Part shown: piece after piece, positions 26,743 through 37,507 of the stretch | Layout: every line of letters starts with the position of its first letter | Position numbering within the stretch: the first letter of the stretch is position 1 | Source of the DNA: Neurospora tetrasperma FGSC 2508 | Taxonomy: Eukaryota; Ascomycota; Sordariomycetes; Sordariales; Sordariaceae | NCBI RefSeq assembly: GCF_000213175.1 | Contig: NW_009799101.1 | Span: 3,745,645 to 3,809,644 of the forward strand | Direction: 5' to 3' | Length of the DNA: 64,000 bases | Position numbers and translations under genes: made by a program | The notes under the pieces: model-generated | The model's database searches: none | What the model saw: only the letters and a program-made list of their open reading frames with translations | Told to the model about the DNA's origin: nothing

Positions 26743-28216
26743 GTGATGTAAGACGCCGTCTTCGTACCTTTCGTTCTCGCCTGGAACACGTTTAGGACAT
26801 AGGCATTGTAATTTCGACGGACATAGCAACGAACTTAGGAGCATACCAGGCTTCAAGCTATATCGAGGTCATGTGTTAGCTCTGCCCTGTTTTCAGAATT
26901 CACTATACGGATCGCCTTTTCGACCAATAAGCAGGTAGTTGGCTGTATCCTCTTACAGTCGAGTTTCTGTTACTGAGTTATGGCTAGCATATCAGATTTA
27001 GCATCACTCCCAAGTTCACAGGATTGTCAGTTGATCGCCTTGGTCCTGTCCGTAAGCAACACAATGGCCACGCAATCAGATACCAATCTTGATCAAAGAG
27101 AGCATTAACATGGTCAAGACTTGCGTGGGTGTTTTATTCGTTCATCTTGAAATCCCCCAAGCGAGAGCAAGCAGCCTCTTTCTCCACAAGCTTACGTTTT
27201 CTTTGCTGAGCTGACGCAGCTGCCCAGTAAGGTGCTCGCAAGTTCACAACCTCTGGTATGGCCAGATACGATGGCAATGGTTTTACGAAATTCCTCATTG
27301 AAGAATACCTGAGTGAGAGAATCAGGGAGCGGTGTCCCTGATGTTTCGAGGGTGTTTGAGAGGTTTACACTCGTCTGTACCTGATCGGGAAAACCACGGG
27401 ACCCCTCAGTGCTGTCGCTGGGGAGACCCTTTTCTGGGTCGCCAATAGCCAATCAGAATCTGCGATTCCTCTTTTGCATAGTTACCCCTGAGTCACAAAC
27501 ACAAAGTTGGCGGTACGTACACATATCTCCAGATTGGGAACTCCGTTCTACTTCATGGGACGCGGCCTCACCTCATTTCGGCCTCAGTCCGGGGCTTTTG
27601 TATGAGCCGCGCACGCTGTGAATCTGCGAGTCCAAAAGGGCGAAGATTGGGGGTCACCGCTCGACCATTTACAGATAAGCGGGCTGACTGACTAGATCAA
27701 AGCGAGGCGCAGCACGCCTCCTTGTCAAGTTACAGCACAAGATTGTTTCATAACGCTGAAGTTGACTGGTGAGAGGAAGTCTTTTTTTCCCTCTCTCTTT
27801 TTTGGGAAACAGAGCCTCCTTGTCGTCGCAAAGACGTGGACGGGGTGGGGTGATCTTCAACTCATTAGCGGATCCCAACCCATTGGGTAAAGGTGAATGT
27901 ACATGCGTACCCATGCAGATCCGTTCGAAGAGCAGTCTTTCTCTAGTGCAGAAAGAAAGGAAAGTCGGTGGATGAGGCGAAGCCGAAAACGCTTGCGGAA
28001 AACTTGCATTCTTCTGCTTGACATTCTCTTTTTACTCCTCTTGATATTTCTTTTCCTTGGGTTCTTAAATACTCACGGCATTTCTGGGAGTTTAGTTCTA
28101 GTCCGTCGTTTGCTTATTACACTCGACACCAGGCTCGGGGACAGAGAGCCGAGACCCTCTCCCACGATCCCAATCACCGCAACTCCTCCACGGGGGTCAA
28201 TCTGAAAGCAATAATA
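26743..28216. other. Intergenic region, no gene recognised
   Basis: 1.5 kb between CDC37 and the PLC-like gene. It holds only short open frames and no recognisable RNA gene. The last ~250 bp, pyrimidine-rich in parts, are the likely promoter and leader of the downstream gene. Confidence 0.5.
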
Positions 28217-29407
28217 ATGCCATCACTCATCTCATCTCTGGCGACGGCGCTATTACTGGCTTCTGGAATTTGCGCCATTCCACAGGGACCATCTGGAGCC
28301 GAGAGTGGGATCGTAAGCGCGGTATCAGCAGCCTCAGTATCAACGGCAGGCGTAGCCGTCTCTCAAGCAACAACAGCATCACCGTCATCGAGCAACGCCG
28401 CCAGCGGTATCTCTGCCTGTAACAACTCACCGTTGCTTTGCGATCGGGCCTACAACAATGTCACTCACATGGGCGCGCACGATTCGTCCTTTCTCCGTGA
28501 TGCGAGCACCAGTGACAGCTTAGCCGGCAATCAATATTTCAATGCAACAGTCGCCCTCGACGCCGGCATCAGACTGCTCCAAGCCCAAGTTCACGATGCC
28601 AACGGGACACTCCAACTATGTCACACCAGCTGCACCCTGCTAGACGCAGGGCCACTCCAAGACTGGCTGGCCAAGATCAAGTTCTGGATGGACAACAACC
28701 CCAATGAGGTGGTGACGATTTTGCTCGTCAACTCCGACAACAAGCTCGTCTCCGACTACGCCGCCGTGTTCGAGGGATCCGGTATCTCTACTTACGGCTA
28801 CCAACTGAGCAACGGCAGCTCAGCCAGCAACACCTGGCCCACGCTAGGAGACATGATCACCTCCAACAAGCGCCTGGTCACCTTCATCGCCTCCATCGAC
28901 TACTCGCCCACCTACCCGTACCTGCTAAGCGAGTTCGACCATGTCTTCGAAACCGCGTACAACGTCCTCAGCCTGAGCGGGTTCAACTGCACCCTGGATC
29001 GGCCCAGTGGACAGGGTTCGGCAGGGGACGCTATCTCGGCGGGGTTGATGCCGTTGATGAACCACTTCGCGGACAGCCTGCTTTTGCAGGGCGTCCAGAT
29101 ACCGGACGAGACGGACATCGACATTACCAACAGCCCGGATACTTCCACCACGGGAAACCTGGGCTTGCACGCTGATACCTGCGTCAAGCAGTGGGGAGTG
29201 AAGCCGACGTTTATTTTGGTAGACTTTTTCGATCACGGGCCGGCGATCGATACGGCCGATCGGTTGAATGGGATCACGGCCACGGGGAGGAAGTCGGTGT
29301 CCGGGGAGAGTAAGGGGAACACGAGCGGCGCGGGGGAAAACCATTCGCCGATGGGCATGAATGTCGCGCTGATTGCTTTTGTGGTCTTTGCTCTGGCAAT
29401 GGTATAG
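28217..29407 (+). CDS. PLC-like phosphodiesterase, secreted and probably GPI-anchored
   Basis: Intronless 396-residue protein with a signal peptide (residues 1-20, ending SGICA) and a Ser/Ala/Val-rich low-complexity linker to about residue 65. A PI-PLC X-like TIM-barrel domain follows. The two histidine motifs of the superfamily are present: THMGAHDSS (His 84 and 88) and LQLCHTSC (His 136). FWMDNNPNEVVTILLVN and FILVDFFDHGPAIDTADRLN are also typical of the fungal members. Several NxT/S sequons occur. The C-terminus has a Ser/Gly-rich stretch followed by a hydrophobic tail (VALIAFVVFALAMV), as in GPI-anchored wall or membrane proteins. Eukaryotic PLC Y and C2 domains are absent, so this is the bacterial-like short type; its true substrate is not known. 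Confidence 0.88.
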   Translation: MPSLISSLATALLLASGICAIPQGPSGAESGIVSAVSAASVSTAGVAVSQATTASPSSSNAASGISACNNSPLLCDRAYNNVTHMGAHDSSFLRDASTSDSLAGNQYFNATVALDAGIRLLQAQVHDANGTLQLCHTSCTLLDAGPLQDWLAKIKFWMDNNPNEVVTILLVNSDNKLVSDYAAVFEGSGISTYGYQLSNGSSASNTWPTLGDMITSNKRLVTFIASIDYSPTYPYLLSEFDHVFETAYNVLSLSGFNCTLDRPSGQGSAGDAISAGLMPLMNHFADSLLLQGVQIPDETDIDITNSPDTSTTGNLGLHADTCVKQWGVKPTFILVDFFDHGPAIDTADRLNGITATGRKSVSGESKGNTSGAGENHSPMGMNVALIAFVVFALAMV

Positions 29408-30603
29408 ATGATGTTATTTGTTAAAACTTGAGTGCTAGAATAATTTGGTTTGAAGAAGCTCATGCGCATGGTCACCGTGGCGTTGGGCGTAATTTTTGTT
29501 CGAAGGGTGTAGTTGGTGCTTTGGGGTGAAGGTAGACTGGCCTGATCAAACTGGCCTGCGGCCTGAATAATTGGATCGACAATCGAACTTGCTTAATGAC
29601 AATCAGTACGGGTATTACACGAGAGCTGGTGATGGAGATTTTACGGTATTCTCCCCTGACCATGAATCTTGTGAGGTTATGCCGTCTTCACCAGCTATAT
29701 TCCTACATTAGCGCATTCCTGGGTTTCTGTCTATACCATTCGTAAACATCTCCTATTCACTGACAGGCGACGAGCTTATCCAAATCGCCCTGCCGTCTCA
29801 TCCGAGATCCTCGTTTGGTTGAGTGGAAGAAAGAGCCATCCACTCGCATAAATGTGTATATATATATATATATATCTACTATTTATTCTCTTCCACGTGC
29901 CCCACCCCCCTCACCCTTCTCTCCCCCTTCATGATTAACTGTCTACTAAACGTTGACAATTAGTGAGTCATAACACAAAGGCAACTCAAAAAAGTGAATA
30001 AATCGGTGCCGTACTGTTAGGAGTAAAGAGTGTGCTCCTCTGCTGTTTTTTCATCCGAATTCCAACGCTGCCTTCCGTTTGCCTCTTCACAGGGAACTGG
30101 ATGAGACTGGCAAGTCGTTGCTGAAGAGGTTCTTTTCGGCCGATTCGAGAATCACCTGCCGTCAACGGGATCAAACGGTTGGCTGCTCAGGCAGAAGAAC
30201 TGTACGCTTTATCCACTACACAAAGTCTCCATAACCTTCAGTTCCATGCGGATAGATTCTGGCCGCTCCTTCCTTAATGCAAAGGTTGATCCAGAGGTGA
30301 ACTAGAAGGTATGGTCGAGGCACAATCTCCTCGTCATCAAGTAATCCAAGCTGCTTCGCGTGAGCTTGAACCTCTTCGTTCTTCAAACCTTTTCGTGCGG
30401 TCGTCGTTTGCTCACGCCCACGAATAAATTATCCTACAACTTCGCTACCGGCACTGCAGACACCAGCGCATCCTAAATTCTTTCGCACTCGGTTCTGATC
30501 GATTGTTGACACCTAAATCTGCAAGCGTTTACCCCGCGCAAGAACCAAAAAGTCGAGATCTCGAGGCCATTGAGGATCCGGACGCAGTAAGCACACGGAA
30601 ACA
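29408..30603. other. Intergenic region with a TA microsatellite
   Basis: 1.2 kb without a recognised gene. A (TA)n run lies at 29857-29875. Confidence 0.5.
29857..29875. repeat. (TA)n microsatellite
   Basis: About nine TA units in a row, preceded by GTG. Simple repeat. Confidence 0.9.
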
Positions 30604-31642
30604 ATGAGTTCATCTAGAGCGACATTCTACGCGCACCAGACGCTCAATCTCCACGCCCGATATGGACTATCGGACAACGCGAAGAAACTTCTCCGAGCTC
30701 ACGACCACTGGAAGATGGGAGGCCTTGAGCGAGATCAACTGGGTCGTCTGGTCCGAATGTCTCCCGATATGCGCAAGTCAATCACAGATACCATCACCAA
30801 ATGCGCCGAGATAATGCGCAAGAAACCTGCCGAGGTCAAGAATTGCATCGATATCATCCAGGCCTGTACTGAGATTCTGGATGCTGCTGGTGAGGATTAT
30901 TCATCATGATCCAGTTCATCTGTACTGCATAAATTTGGTACCGAGACCCATATGCTAATAGTGCTGTTGACCAGACAAACCGCCCGATTTGGAAGGCTTC
31001 CCATTCCTAAAACTACCCGCCGAACTACGTCAGAACATATATCGCTGGTACGCCACCAAAATCGCAGCCACGACGTTAGTTGCCTATTCGAACGAAGTGG
31101 GTTGCGACTGCGGCAAATGGACACCCCCAAATCCTTCAACTCTCCCTGCTATACATCGCGTAGACATGGCGTTGGCTAGGACCTGCAGTCAAATCAAGTC
31201 CGAATACCTCGAATTCATCTATCACAAATACACCTTATATTTCGACTGCAGCTGTGAATTGAATAAGCGCTTGAAAGGCAACTCAACCTTGCGTGCCAGT
31301 CTTCGCTCAATCAAGGTCCATTGGACAGGCCCGGTGTCGGACAAAGCCTTCAGCCGTCTCGCCAAGTGCAAGGAGTTAAGACATCTTGACATAGCCATCT
31401 CCAAGTCAACCACCAATTTTGAGACTCCTAGGGAGAAGGAGATGCGGCGTTACTTTCATTCGATGAAGCCAGCTCGACTTGCGGACGCTCTGGGAATCGA
31501 GGAACTGCTCAGTATTCGAGGCCTTACGTCGGTTTGTGTCTCCCACGTGAACGGTAGACAGAGCACAAAGCGCACGGATGAAGAGCGGGCAAATCTCCAG
31601 GGGCTACTCATTTTCAAACTCCGCGTCCCCGAGCTCGACTAG
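30604..31642 (+). CDS. Small F-box-like domain protein
   Basis: Two exons, 30604-30889 and 30975-31642, join in phase (85-nt GT-AG intron) to 317 residues. Exon 1 encodes a helical N-terminal part of unknown family (ATFYAHQTLNLHARYG, then RKSITDTITKCAEIM). Exon 2 opens with FPFLKLPAELRQNIYRWY, the F-box-like/2EXR motif seen at the start of many fungal proteins of unknown function. A conserved-looking ALARTCSQIKSEYLEFIYHK segment follows, and these domains usually carry that 'cells/trees' continuation. If the intron is retained, the frame ends after six codons, giving a 101-residue product that lacks the F-box part. I do not recognise a characterised orthologue. Confidence 0.68.
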
Positions 31643-33540
31643 GGAATAACATTCGGGAGGGCGAGGCGGTCGTGCCAGCCATGCTTTGGGCGTGGATGCC
31701 ATATAGGGGGTTGGGCGGCCAGGTCAATCAAGTGGAGGAATGCGGAAAATGACCGAAGTGCAAGCGCTTGGGCATGTGGAAGCGAGCCATAATGACAACC
31801 TGTTGGGTTCTCGCTGGTATGTTTGAGCGATGTCCGAATACCTTGAACGAGTATATGGAGAGTTGTAGATGTCAGGGGCTGAATGGATCACATAAGGGGG
31901 AGGATCTCGATCTCAAGCCAGCAGTCGATATACAGCAGCAGGGTCTCGACTCTCGAGGACAAAAACGTCCAACTGGGAAGGAAGATGTTGCAACGAGAAA
32001 TTGCGAAAGCCTCCATAGGGAAAGAAGAAGGTTCCGCACTCAATGAACGTCACAGAGTTTATTCTTGTCTAGTACGCAGCTCGCAAGGAGGCGCATCCTG
32101 GCTCAAGATCAACCCCAGGGCAGGATAGTTGACCGAATCAGGCATAAGACGGCATCGCACAAGACATAGTTATGGACGGCACTGGAACCTACTGTTTATC
32201 GTGTCGAACTAACGTCCTCAATCTGGGAGGACAGAGACACATTCCGCATAAGGCTTTTGTGCCCCAGCTAGGTCGATGATTTGGCTCTTGGTAGCAGAAT
32301 GGTAGTCATTGCTTTTGGCCTACATTCATGAAGAAAGACGTGACGTGCCGGCATATAGTTCACCAGACGTGGAAGCTTTGACGTTTTGAGTTGTCTTTGA
32401 GTTGCCAATGGGTGATGAAAATAGGAAGGGTGAGGTTTTGCTGAAAAATGTGTTAATTCGAAGTTCAATTTGGACCCACTTAGACGTTTCTTGACTTGCC
32501 AATTGTCAAAAGGTCCTGGCAGCTGTCAGCTATCTCGTTTACTGCGCTCTAGCACCGTTCCCTTGATACTTCAACACTTTACCATCAACACTGACATCCT
32601 TCGCAGCAAAGTTATACCGATGTTGATACGAGCAAAAAACGAAGTTGCAAACTCTCATGCCATGAGTTCGAGCAGATCTCTGCCTCTGGAAACCTTTCCT
32701 AGATGGAAAAGGATAATATCACAGCTGGGAACAATGTAGAGTTGAAATTTCGCTTCATGTCGTGGCTCTCAATCATTCCCAGATACACGCCCCTCTCAGG
32801 GCTTTGTTACACCTGGGGCTGTAATCACTGTGACGCTTCTGTCGCCCACTACGACATTCGTGACTTGGGCTATGGCTGTGCGATCGGAGGTTTGTGACGA
32901 CGACGAAGTGTTGACCACTGCAATGGTTACCATAGATGGGTTATTCTAGCATTTGAGCGATGGCCGCGCGTATTTCTGGTTTCCACAGACTTCTGGCTGT
33001 TGGAGCAGGCTGAACGCATTTGTTGACTCGCTTTATTAACTTTGATAAATATGGTCACCGGCAATACCATGCATTCGCAAGAAGTTGTTGTTCTGTCGAA
33101 CCGTTTGTATGTGGGGTAGATTCACACAGATTGAAGTGCCCTGAGACGCGATATCTAGAGGAGATCAGATCGGAAGGCAGTTGGCTGGTAGACTGGTTGA
33201 AGTGTTCAACCTGCGAAACTTCGTCGTGAACACGATTTGCTGTTGAGGTGAAGGACTACTGAACGTCAGAGGTTCTCGAAGTGAAGGGGCAAACGAGAAT
33301 CGGGGTTAGGGTTAAGACTGTGCTTGAAGCGGAACATTACAGGCAACTGACAGGCACCTGCCCGTGCACGAGCCATCTGCTTCATTCACAGCATTTGCAC
33401 GACACTTTTGCCCCGCCACGTGACGCACAAATTTCGAAAACCATCTGGGCTCGAATTCGACGGAGCACTTCCCACGAACCTGCGACCGAACACACAGCAC
33501 AGACAATATCGAGGCGGTATCCTCGAAATCATTGCCCAAG
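31643..33540. other. Intergenic region upstream of uS13 gene
   Basis: 1.9 kb without a recognised gene. The part next to 33540 is the ribosomal-protein promoter and includes a telomere-repeat-like box at 33306-33314. Confidence 0.5.
33306..33314 (+). promoter_or_regulatory. TTAGGGTTA telobox upstream of uS13
   Basis: The sequence GGGGTTAGGGTTAAG at 33302-33316 carries about one and a half telomere-type repeats, 227 bp before the uS13 ATG. Tbf1-type factors bind such boxes in ribosomal-protein promoters of ascomycetes. The 9-mer would occur about 0.5 times by chance on both strands of this window, so it is suggestive only. Confidence 0.5.
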
Positions 33541-34772
33541 ATGTCTCTGGTGTCCGGCGAGAAGGTATGTTGCAATCCTGCAAATTCATCTCCTCCCGAA
33601 GAAGATCATGCGTTGCCCAAAAAAACCGAGGTTCTTGGCTGCGGTCGTTGTTCATCCTCTGGCGCCGTGGGGATGCCATCACGAGTGACGAGCTGGCGTC
33701 GCTGCCCACCTTGAAAACCGATGCAAATACGAGACGACATACGCAAAAATACAAGGAACTGGCGTTCCACGACGATGTCGCGACAAATAAACGGTTCATC
33801 GATGCGCCGGCTTCCGAATACCGATGACGGCTTCAAGCGATGTGTAGGCATGGAAGTGGATATGGCTTTGCAGTTAGCCTGTGGTTGACCGAGGATGAAG
33901 ACGAGCGACATGGCCTTTGACGACAAGAGATTGCTATTCGACACAGTACGCAGGCGGTGGGCGATAATAGAGATGGCAATACGAGCACGCGACCATGAGC
34001 ATTCGATTGAGCACTGAGCTTTAGGACCGATGCTTGGATATCGCGGCAGCCAAAGGAGAACAACACGGCAGAATCAAGAACCAAAACCGGCAAGCGCTGG
34101 GATGCATGATCTTCGACCGGATATCCTATAAGACGCTTTCGGATGCTAACTGTCTTTTCAGAGCAACTTCAACCACATCTTGCGTCTGCTCAACACCAAG
34201 TATGTTCATCCAGGCACCTCATGATCTAAACCATTTCGCGAATCCGGAACAGAACCGTTTTCAAGAGGAGGGTCAATATGTTGAATACGGACGCTGACTT
34301 TCATGCAGCGTTGACGGCAAGCAGAAGGTCGTTTACTCCTTGACCAAGATCAAGGGTGTCGGTCGCCGCTACTCCAACCTCGTCTGCAAGAAGGCCGATG
34401 TCGACCTGAGCAAGCGTGCCGGTGAGCTCACCTCTGAGGAGCTTGAGCGCATCGTCACCATCATGCAGAACCCCACTGCCTACAAGATCCCCGCTGTACG
34501 TTTGAACCGATTTCACTCGATATGACTTCGTCGTCTAACCTTGTCTACAGTGGTTCCTCAACAGGCAGCGCGATATCGTTGACGGCAAGGACTCTCAGAT
34601 CCTCGCCAACGGTGTTGACTCCAAGCTCCGTGACGATCTTGAGCGCCTCAAGAAGATCCGCGCCCACCGTGGTCTCCGTCACTACTGGGGCCTCCGTGTT
34701 CGCGGTCAGCACACCAAGACCACTGGCCGCCGCGGTCGTACCGTCGGTGTCTCCAAGAAGAAGGGCAACTAA
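33541..34772 (+). CDS. RPS18: 40S ribosomal protein uS13 (S18)
   Basis: Small-subunit head protein that contacts tRNA and bridges to the large subunit. Exons 33541-33564, 34162-34199, 34309-34495 and 34551-34772 join in phase to 156 residues, the usual eukaryotic length. Recognisable parts are [20 protein letters not shown] across exons 1-2, [20 protein letters not shown] with the helix-two-turn-helix, and the basic tail [20 protein letters not shown]. Intron 1 is 597 nt, much longer than the other two (109 and 55 nt). Its donor GTATGT, GCTAAC branch site and TTTTCAG acceptor are textbook fungal. The third C-rich exon codons show strong translational bias. The gene is convergent with SDO1. 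Confidence 0.97.
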
Positions 34773-35163
34773 ATCTGTGCGGGCATATTCGGCGCTGCTT
34801 TTTCTGGGTTTTTGGTGGTGTTATTCCAAGACGGGCAGTCATGGACATCTGGGACTGAATTGTTTCGCCCTGCGCGTATCTGGATTCTAGGTAGCCTATG
34901 GCTAATGGGGGAACTCGCATAATGGAAGACACATCATTGACAGCATGACAATAAACGGCGTGGATATGGAAAATGATTTACTGTTGGGATTTTTATTCGG
35001 TCTCTATGGACGTGAAAGACGCAAATCCATCAAATCCATTGCCTAAAACAACCCACTATGATTTTCGATGCCATAACGCCCACCCCATGTATATGACTAA
35101 GACGACCATAGACGAAGACCCAGAGAGCATCCGCCAGTTAAATCAAGAAACGAAGTCATGGCT
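34773..35163. other. Convergent 3' flanks of RPS18 and SDO1
   Basis: 391 bp between convergent stop codons. AT-rich, presumably both 3' untranslated regions. Confidence 0.6.
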
Positions 35164-36111
35164 TTAATCTTCGTGAGTGACGGCCATATCCAGGACCTCT
35201 ACTCTTCCCTGTCCCTTGGTTTCGCTTCCGATGAAGTCAGACAAGATTTTGAAAGCACCGGGCTCTACGAAGCCCACCAGTTCCCACTCTTGGCCCATGA
35301 CATCTTGGCTCTCAACCTGCTCAACGAAGCTGAGAATCTTGTCCTTGACCGTTCCGGGTGCCTTCTTCTCTCCCTCCTCGCCATCCTTGTTGGCTTCCCC
35401 CTTGGGAGCCTTGACGGCCTGCTTGAGCACATTGGTCGTGCAAGTGATGCGTAACCTCATCCTCGCCCTGGCAACGGGTATAGGCTGATGGGCAACAAGC
35501 GCCTTCATGGCCTCAAGCGCCTGCGACTTTGCGCTCTTGTTTGTCGAAACACCGGTCCAGATGGGTAGGGACTTTGTAGGCTGCGGCTTCGCCTCGCCGC
35601 TCTCGCCCGTCGCCGGCGACGCCGTACCGCTCGCGGCCGCATCCTTCTTCTCCTTCTCCTTCTCCTGCAGCTGATGCGCCTGCGAGCTGAGCATGTCCAG
35701 CGCCTTGTCGATCATGCCGGTGGTGTAGACCTTTTTGGTGCGCGGGTCGACCAGCTTGCTGGCGACGATGGAGACGACTTCGTTATGGACGCGCTCCAGC
35801 TGCGCGCTGCGCTCCTTCTCGCCCACCTGCATTTCGCCCTTTTTGAGAATCTCCAGGATGATGTCATTGACCGAGGTGTCTTTGCCAAAGGCCTTTTGCA
35901 GCTCGGCCGTCGGCGCCGTCTGGCCCTTGGACACGTTCAAAAAGACGTTGGGGATCTGCAGGACGTTGTCGAGGTCAGTCTCGATGCCGGACCGCCATTC
36001 GAGGACTTTGTTCTTGTAGCAGGCGACCTCGAAGCGTTTTTTGCCCTTTTTAAGCCGGACAAGGGAGACGTTGGTCAGTTTGATCTGGTTGGAGGGTTGT
36101 TGGATCACCAT
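35164..36111 (-). CDS. SDO1: Ribosome maturation factor Sdo1/SBDS
   Basis: SBDS-family protein. With the GTPase Efl1 it releases Tif6/eIF6 from pre-60S subunits in the cytoplasm. The gene is intronless, 315 residues. The N-terminal FYSH domain begins near residue 11 (LTNVSLVRLKKGKKRFEVAC, then YKNKVLEWRSGIETDLDNVL). VFLNVSKGQTA and the helical segment KKGEMQVGEKER follow, a stretch strongly conserved from archaea to man. The C-terminal ferredoxin-like domain has VARARMRLRITC. A low-complexity insert (residues about 155-180, rich in K, E, A, S, T) and a KAPKGEANKDGEEGEK insert lengthen it over yeast Sdo1 (250 residues), as in other filamentous fungi. The start is the ATG before VIQQPSNQIKLTNVSL. 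Confidence 0.96.
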   Translation of the reverse strand: MVIQQPSNQIKLTNVSLVRLKKGKKRFEVACYKNKVLEWRSGIETDLDNVLQIPNVFLNVSKGQTAPTAELQKAFGKDTSVNDIILEILKKGEMQVGEKERSAQLERVHNEVVSIVASKLVDPRTKKVYTTGMIDKALDMLSSQAHQLQEKEKEKKDAAASGTASPATGESGEAKPQPTKSLPIWTGVSTNKSAKSQALEAMKALVAHQPIPVARARMRLRITCTTNVLKQAVKAPKGEANKDGEEGEKKAPGTVKDKILSFVEQVESQDVMGQEWELVGFVEPGAFKILSDFIGSETKGQGRVEVLDMAVTHED

Positions 36112-37507
36112 TTTGGCGGTGGTTGTGTGGTTGTCGTGAAAAGAGTATAATTCGATGGTTTGACGGTATTGATTCTCCGGGAAATGAAGCTGTTGGAAAT
36201 TGTTTCGAAGGTACCTAGTAACAGTCGGTTACATAGGATACTGGACTGGCTTTTCTGAGTAGCTGGTATGTTTCCAGAAACCGGGCATATAAGTTGACTT
36301 CCTGCAGTTTCTCTGAGAATGCGCCCGTAAAAGAGATAACGATATGCCCGTGGAGCAGAAATTCTTGGTCGCCCGCAGCTTCCACTTTTCTCTGCTGCAG
36401 AGCCCGGGCTTTGGAAGTCTGCCCCGCCTGCCCGCCGTACTGCCCCAGTCCCCTCTGATGGATGGATGGGCCGCCCCATCGGATCCCTAGCCGAATGACG
36501 ATTGACGGCGGGCAAAAAGCGGGCTTGTCAAGCACGCGATGCGGGAATTCCATTTGTCCATCGGATGAGTCAGTGGGTCTTCCTGTTATCGATACCATAA
36601 CATCACGCTTAAAGGCGGGGGAGACGGGTTTGTCAGATATTCAAGATGATAAAGACTGACACGAAGTGAGACCTCTTCAGTTTCGAAGACGGGAAATGTA
36701 TGTCGAAGTCATTCATTTCATAAGGGATCCTTCTTCATTTTCATTACCATTTTCACATATTCTCTGAAGCTGGCGCCTGTTTGAGTTGAACTTGCCAGGA
36801 AAGTAGCACATAATCACCGTTCGTCTGATATCTTTCAGGGGTATCACGCTGCATAATGCGCGACTCATGAGGATTACTGGAGTTCCGTGAAGGATTATCA
36901 TCTCCTCCTGGGAACAACATTTTTATATCCGGAGCTTGGAGTATCATACATGGACAGTAATTCAGCAATGAGAAGGAAATGAGTGAGTTGTTGTCGGGCG
37001 GTGGACATGGAGTCGCATCGAGGCGACCTTGCTGGCGAGGTTGAGACAATGACGAAAGGTAGCTTATCAGACAGATAGGTTGATACCAGGTTGATTGGCG
37101 CCACGTCTTGAGGCCAGACTGTACAAGAAAATAAGCGGTACACATGGCGGTGAGAGCCTTATACGCGGCTTCCTTCACAGGCGTTTGGTGATTTTTTTGT
37201 CTGGCTGATCGGCTAGGCGTCCGTTCTCATGACCAGCGTGACCGCCCTGCAAGGTACCTGACCAATACCCAGGCATGCATTCATGTGGCGGCGCAGCGTC
37301 TATCCAATCCCATGCCAGCTTGCCCCAAATCCTGGGGGTTTCTGCTGCATCCGCGTCCGGTGAAGCTCGGTTCCGGGGCGTTTTACCTTGGCAGTTGCTT
37401 GCCCATCCATTTCCGTTATCAACCTCCTCTTCCTTCCTCTTCCTCTCTTCCATCTTCTTCTCATCATCCATCTGTATCACAACATCAATACTCCTAACAT
37501 CATCACA
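36112..37507. other. Intergenic region: divergent promoters of SDO1 and cpyA
   Basis: 1.4 kb between divergent starts. It contains AGGTACCT at 36209-36216 and again at 37252-37259. The last ~85 bp before the CPY start are a strongly pyrimidine-rich (CTTC-type) leader, as often seen at highly expressed fungal genes. Confidence 0.55.

Noticed and set aside
33565-34161. Possible C/D-box snoRNA in uS13 intron 1
   Set aside because: C-like and D-like words are present but degenerate, wrongly spaced and without a terminal stem.
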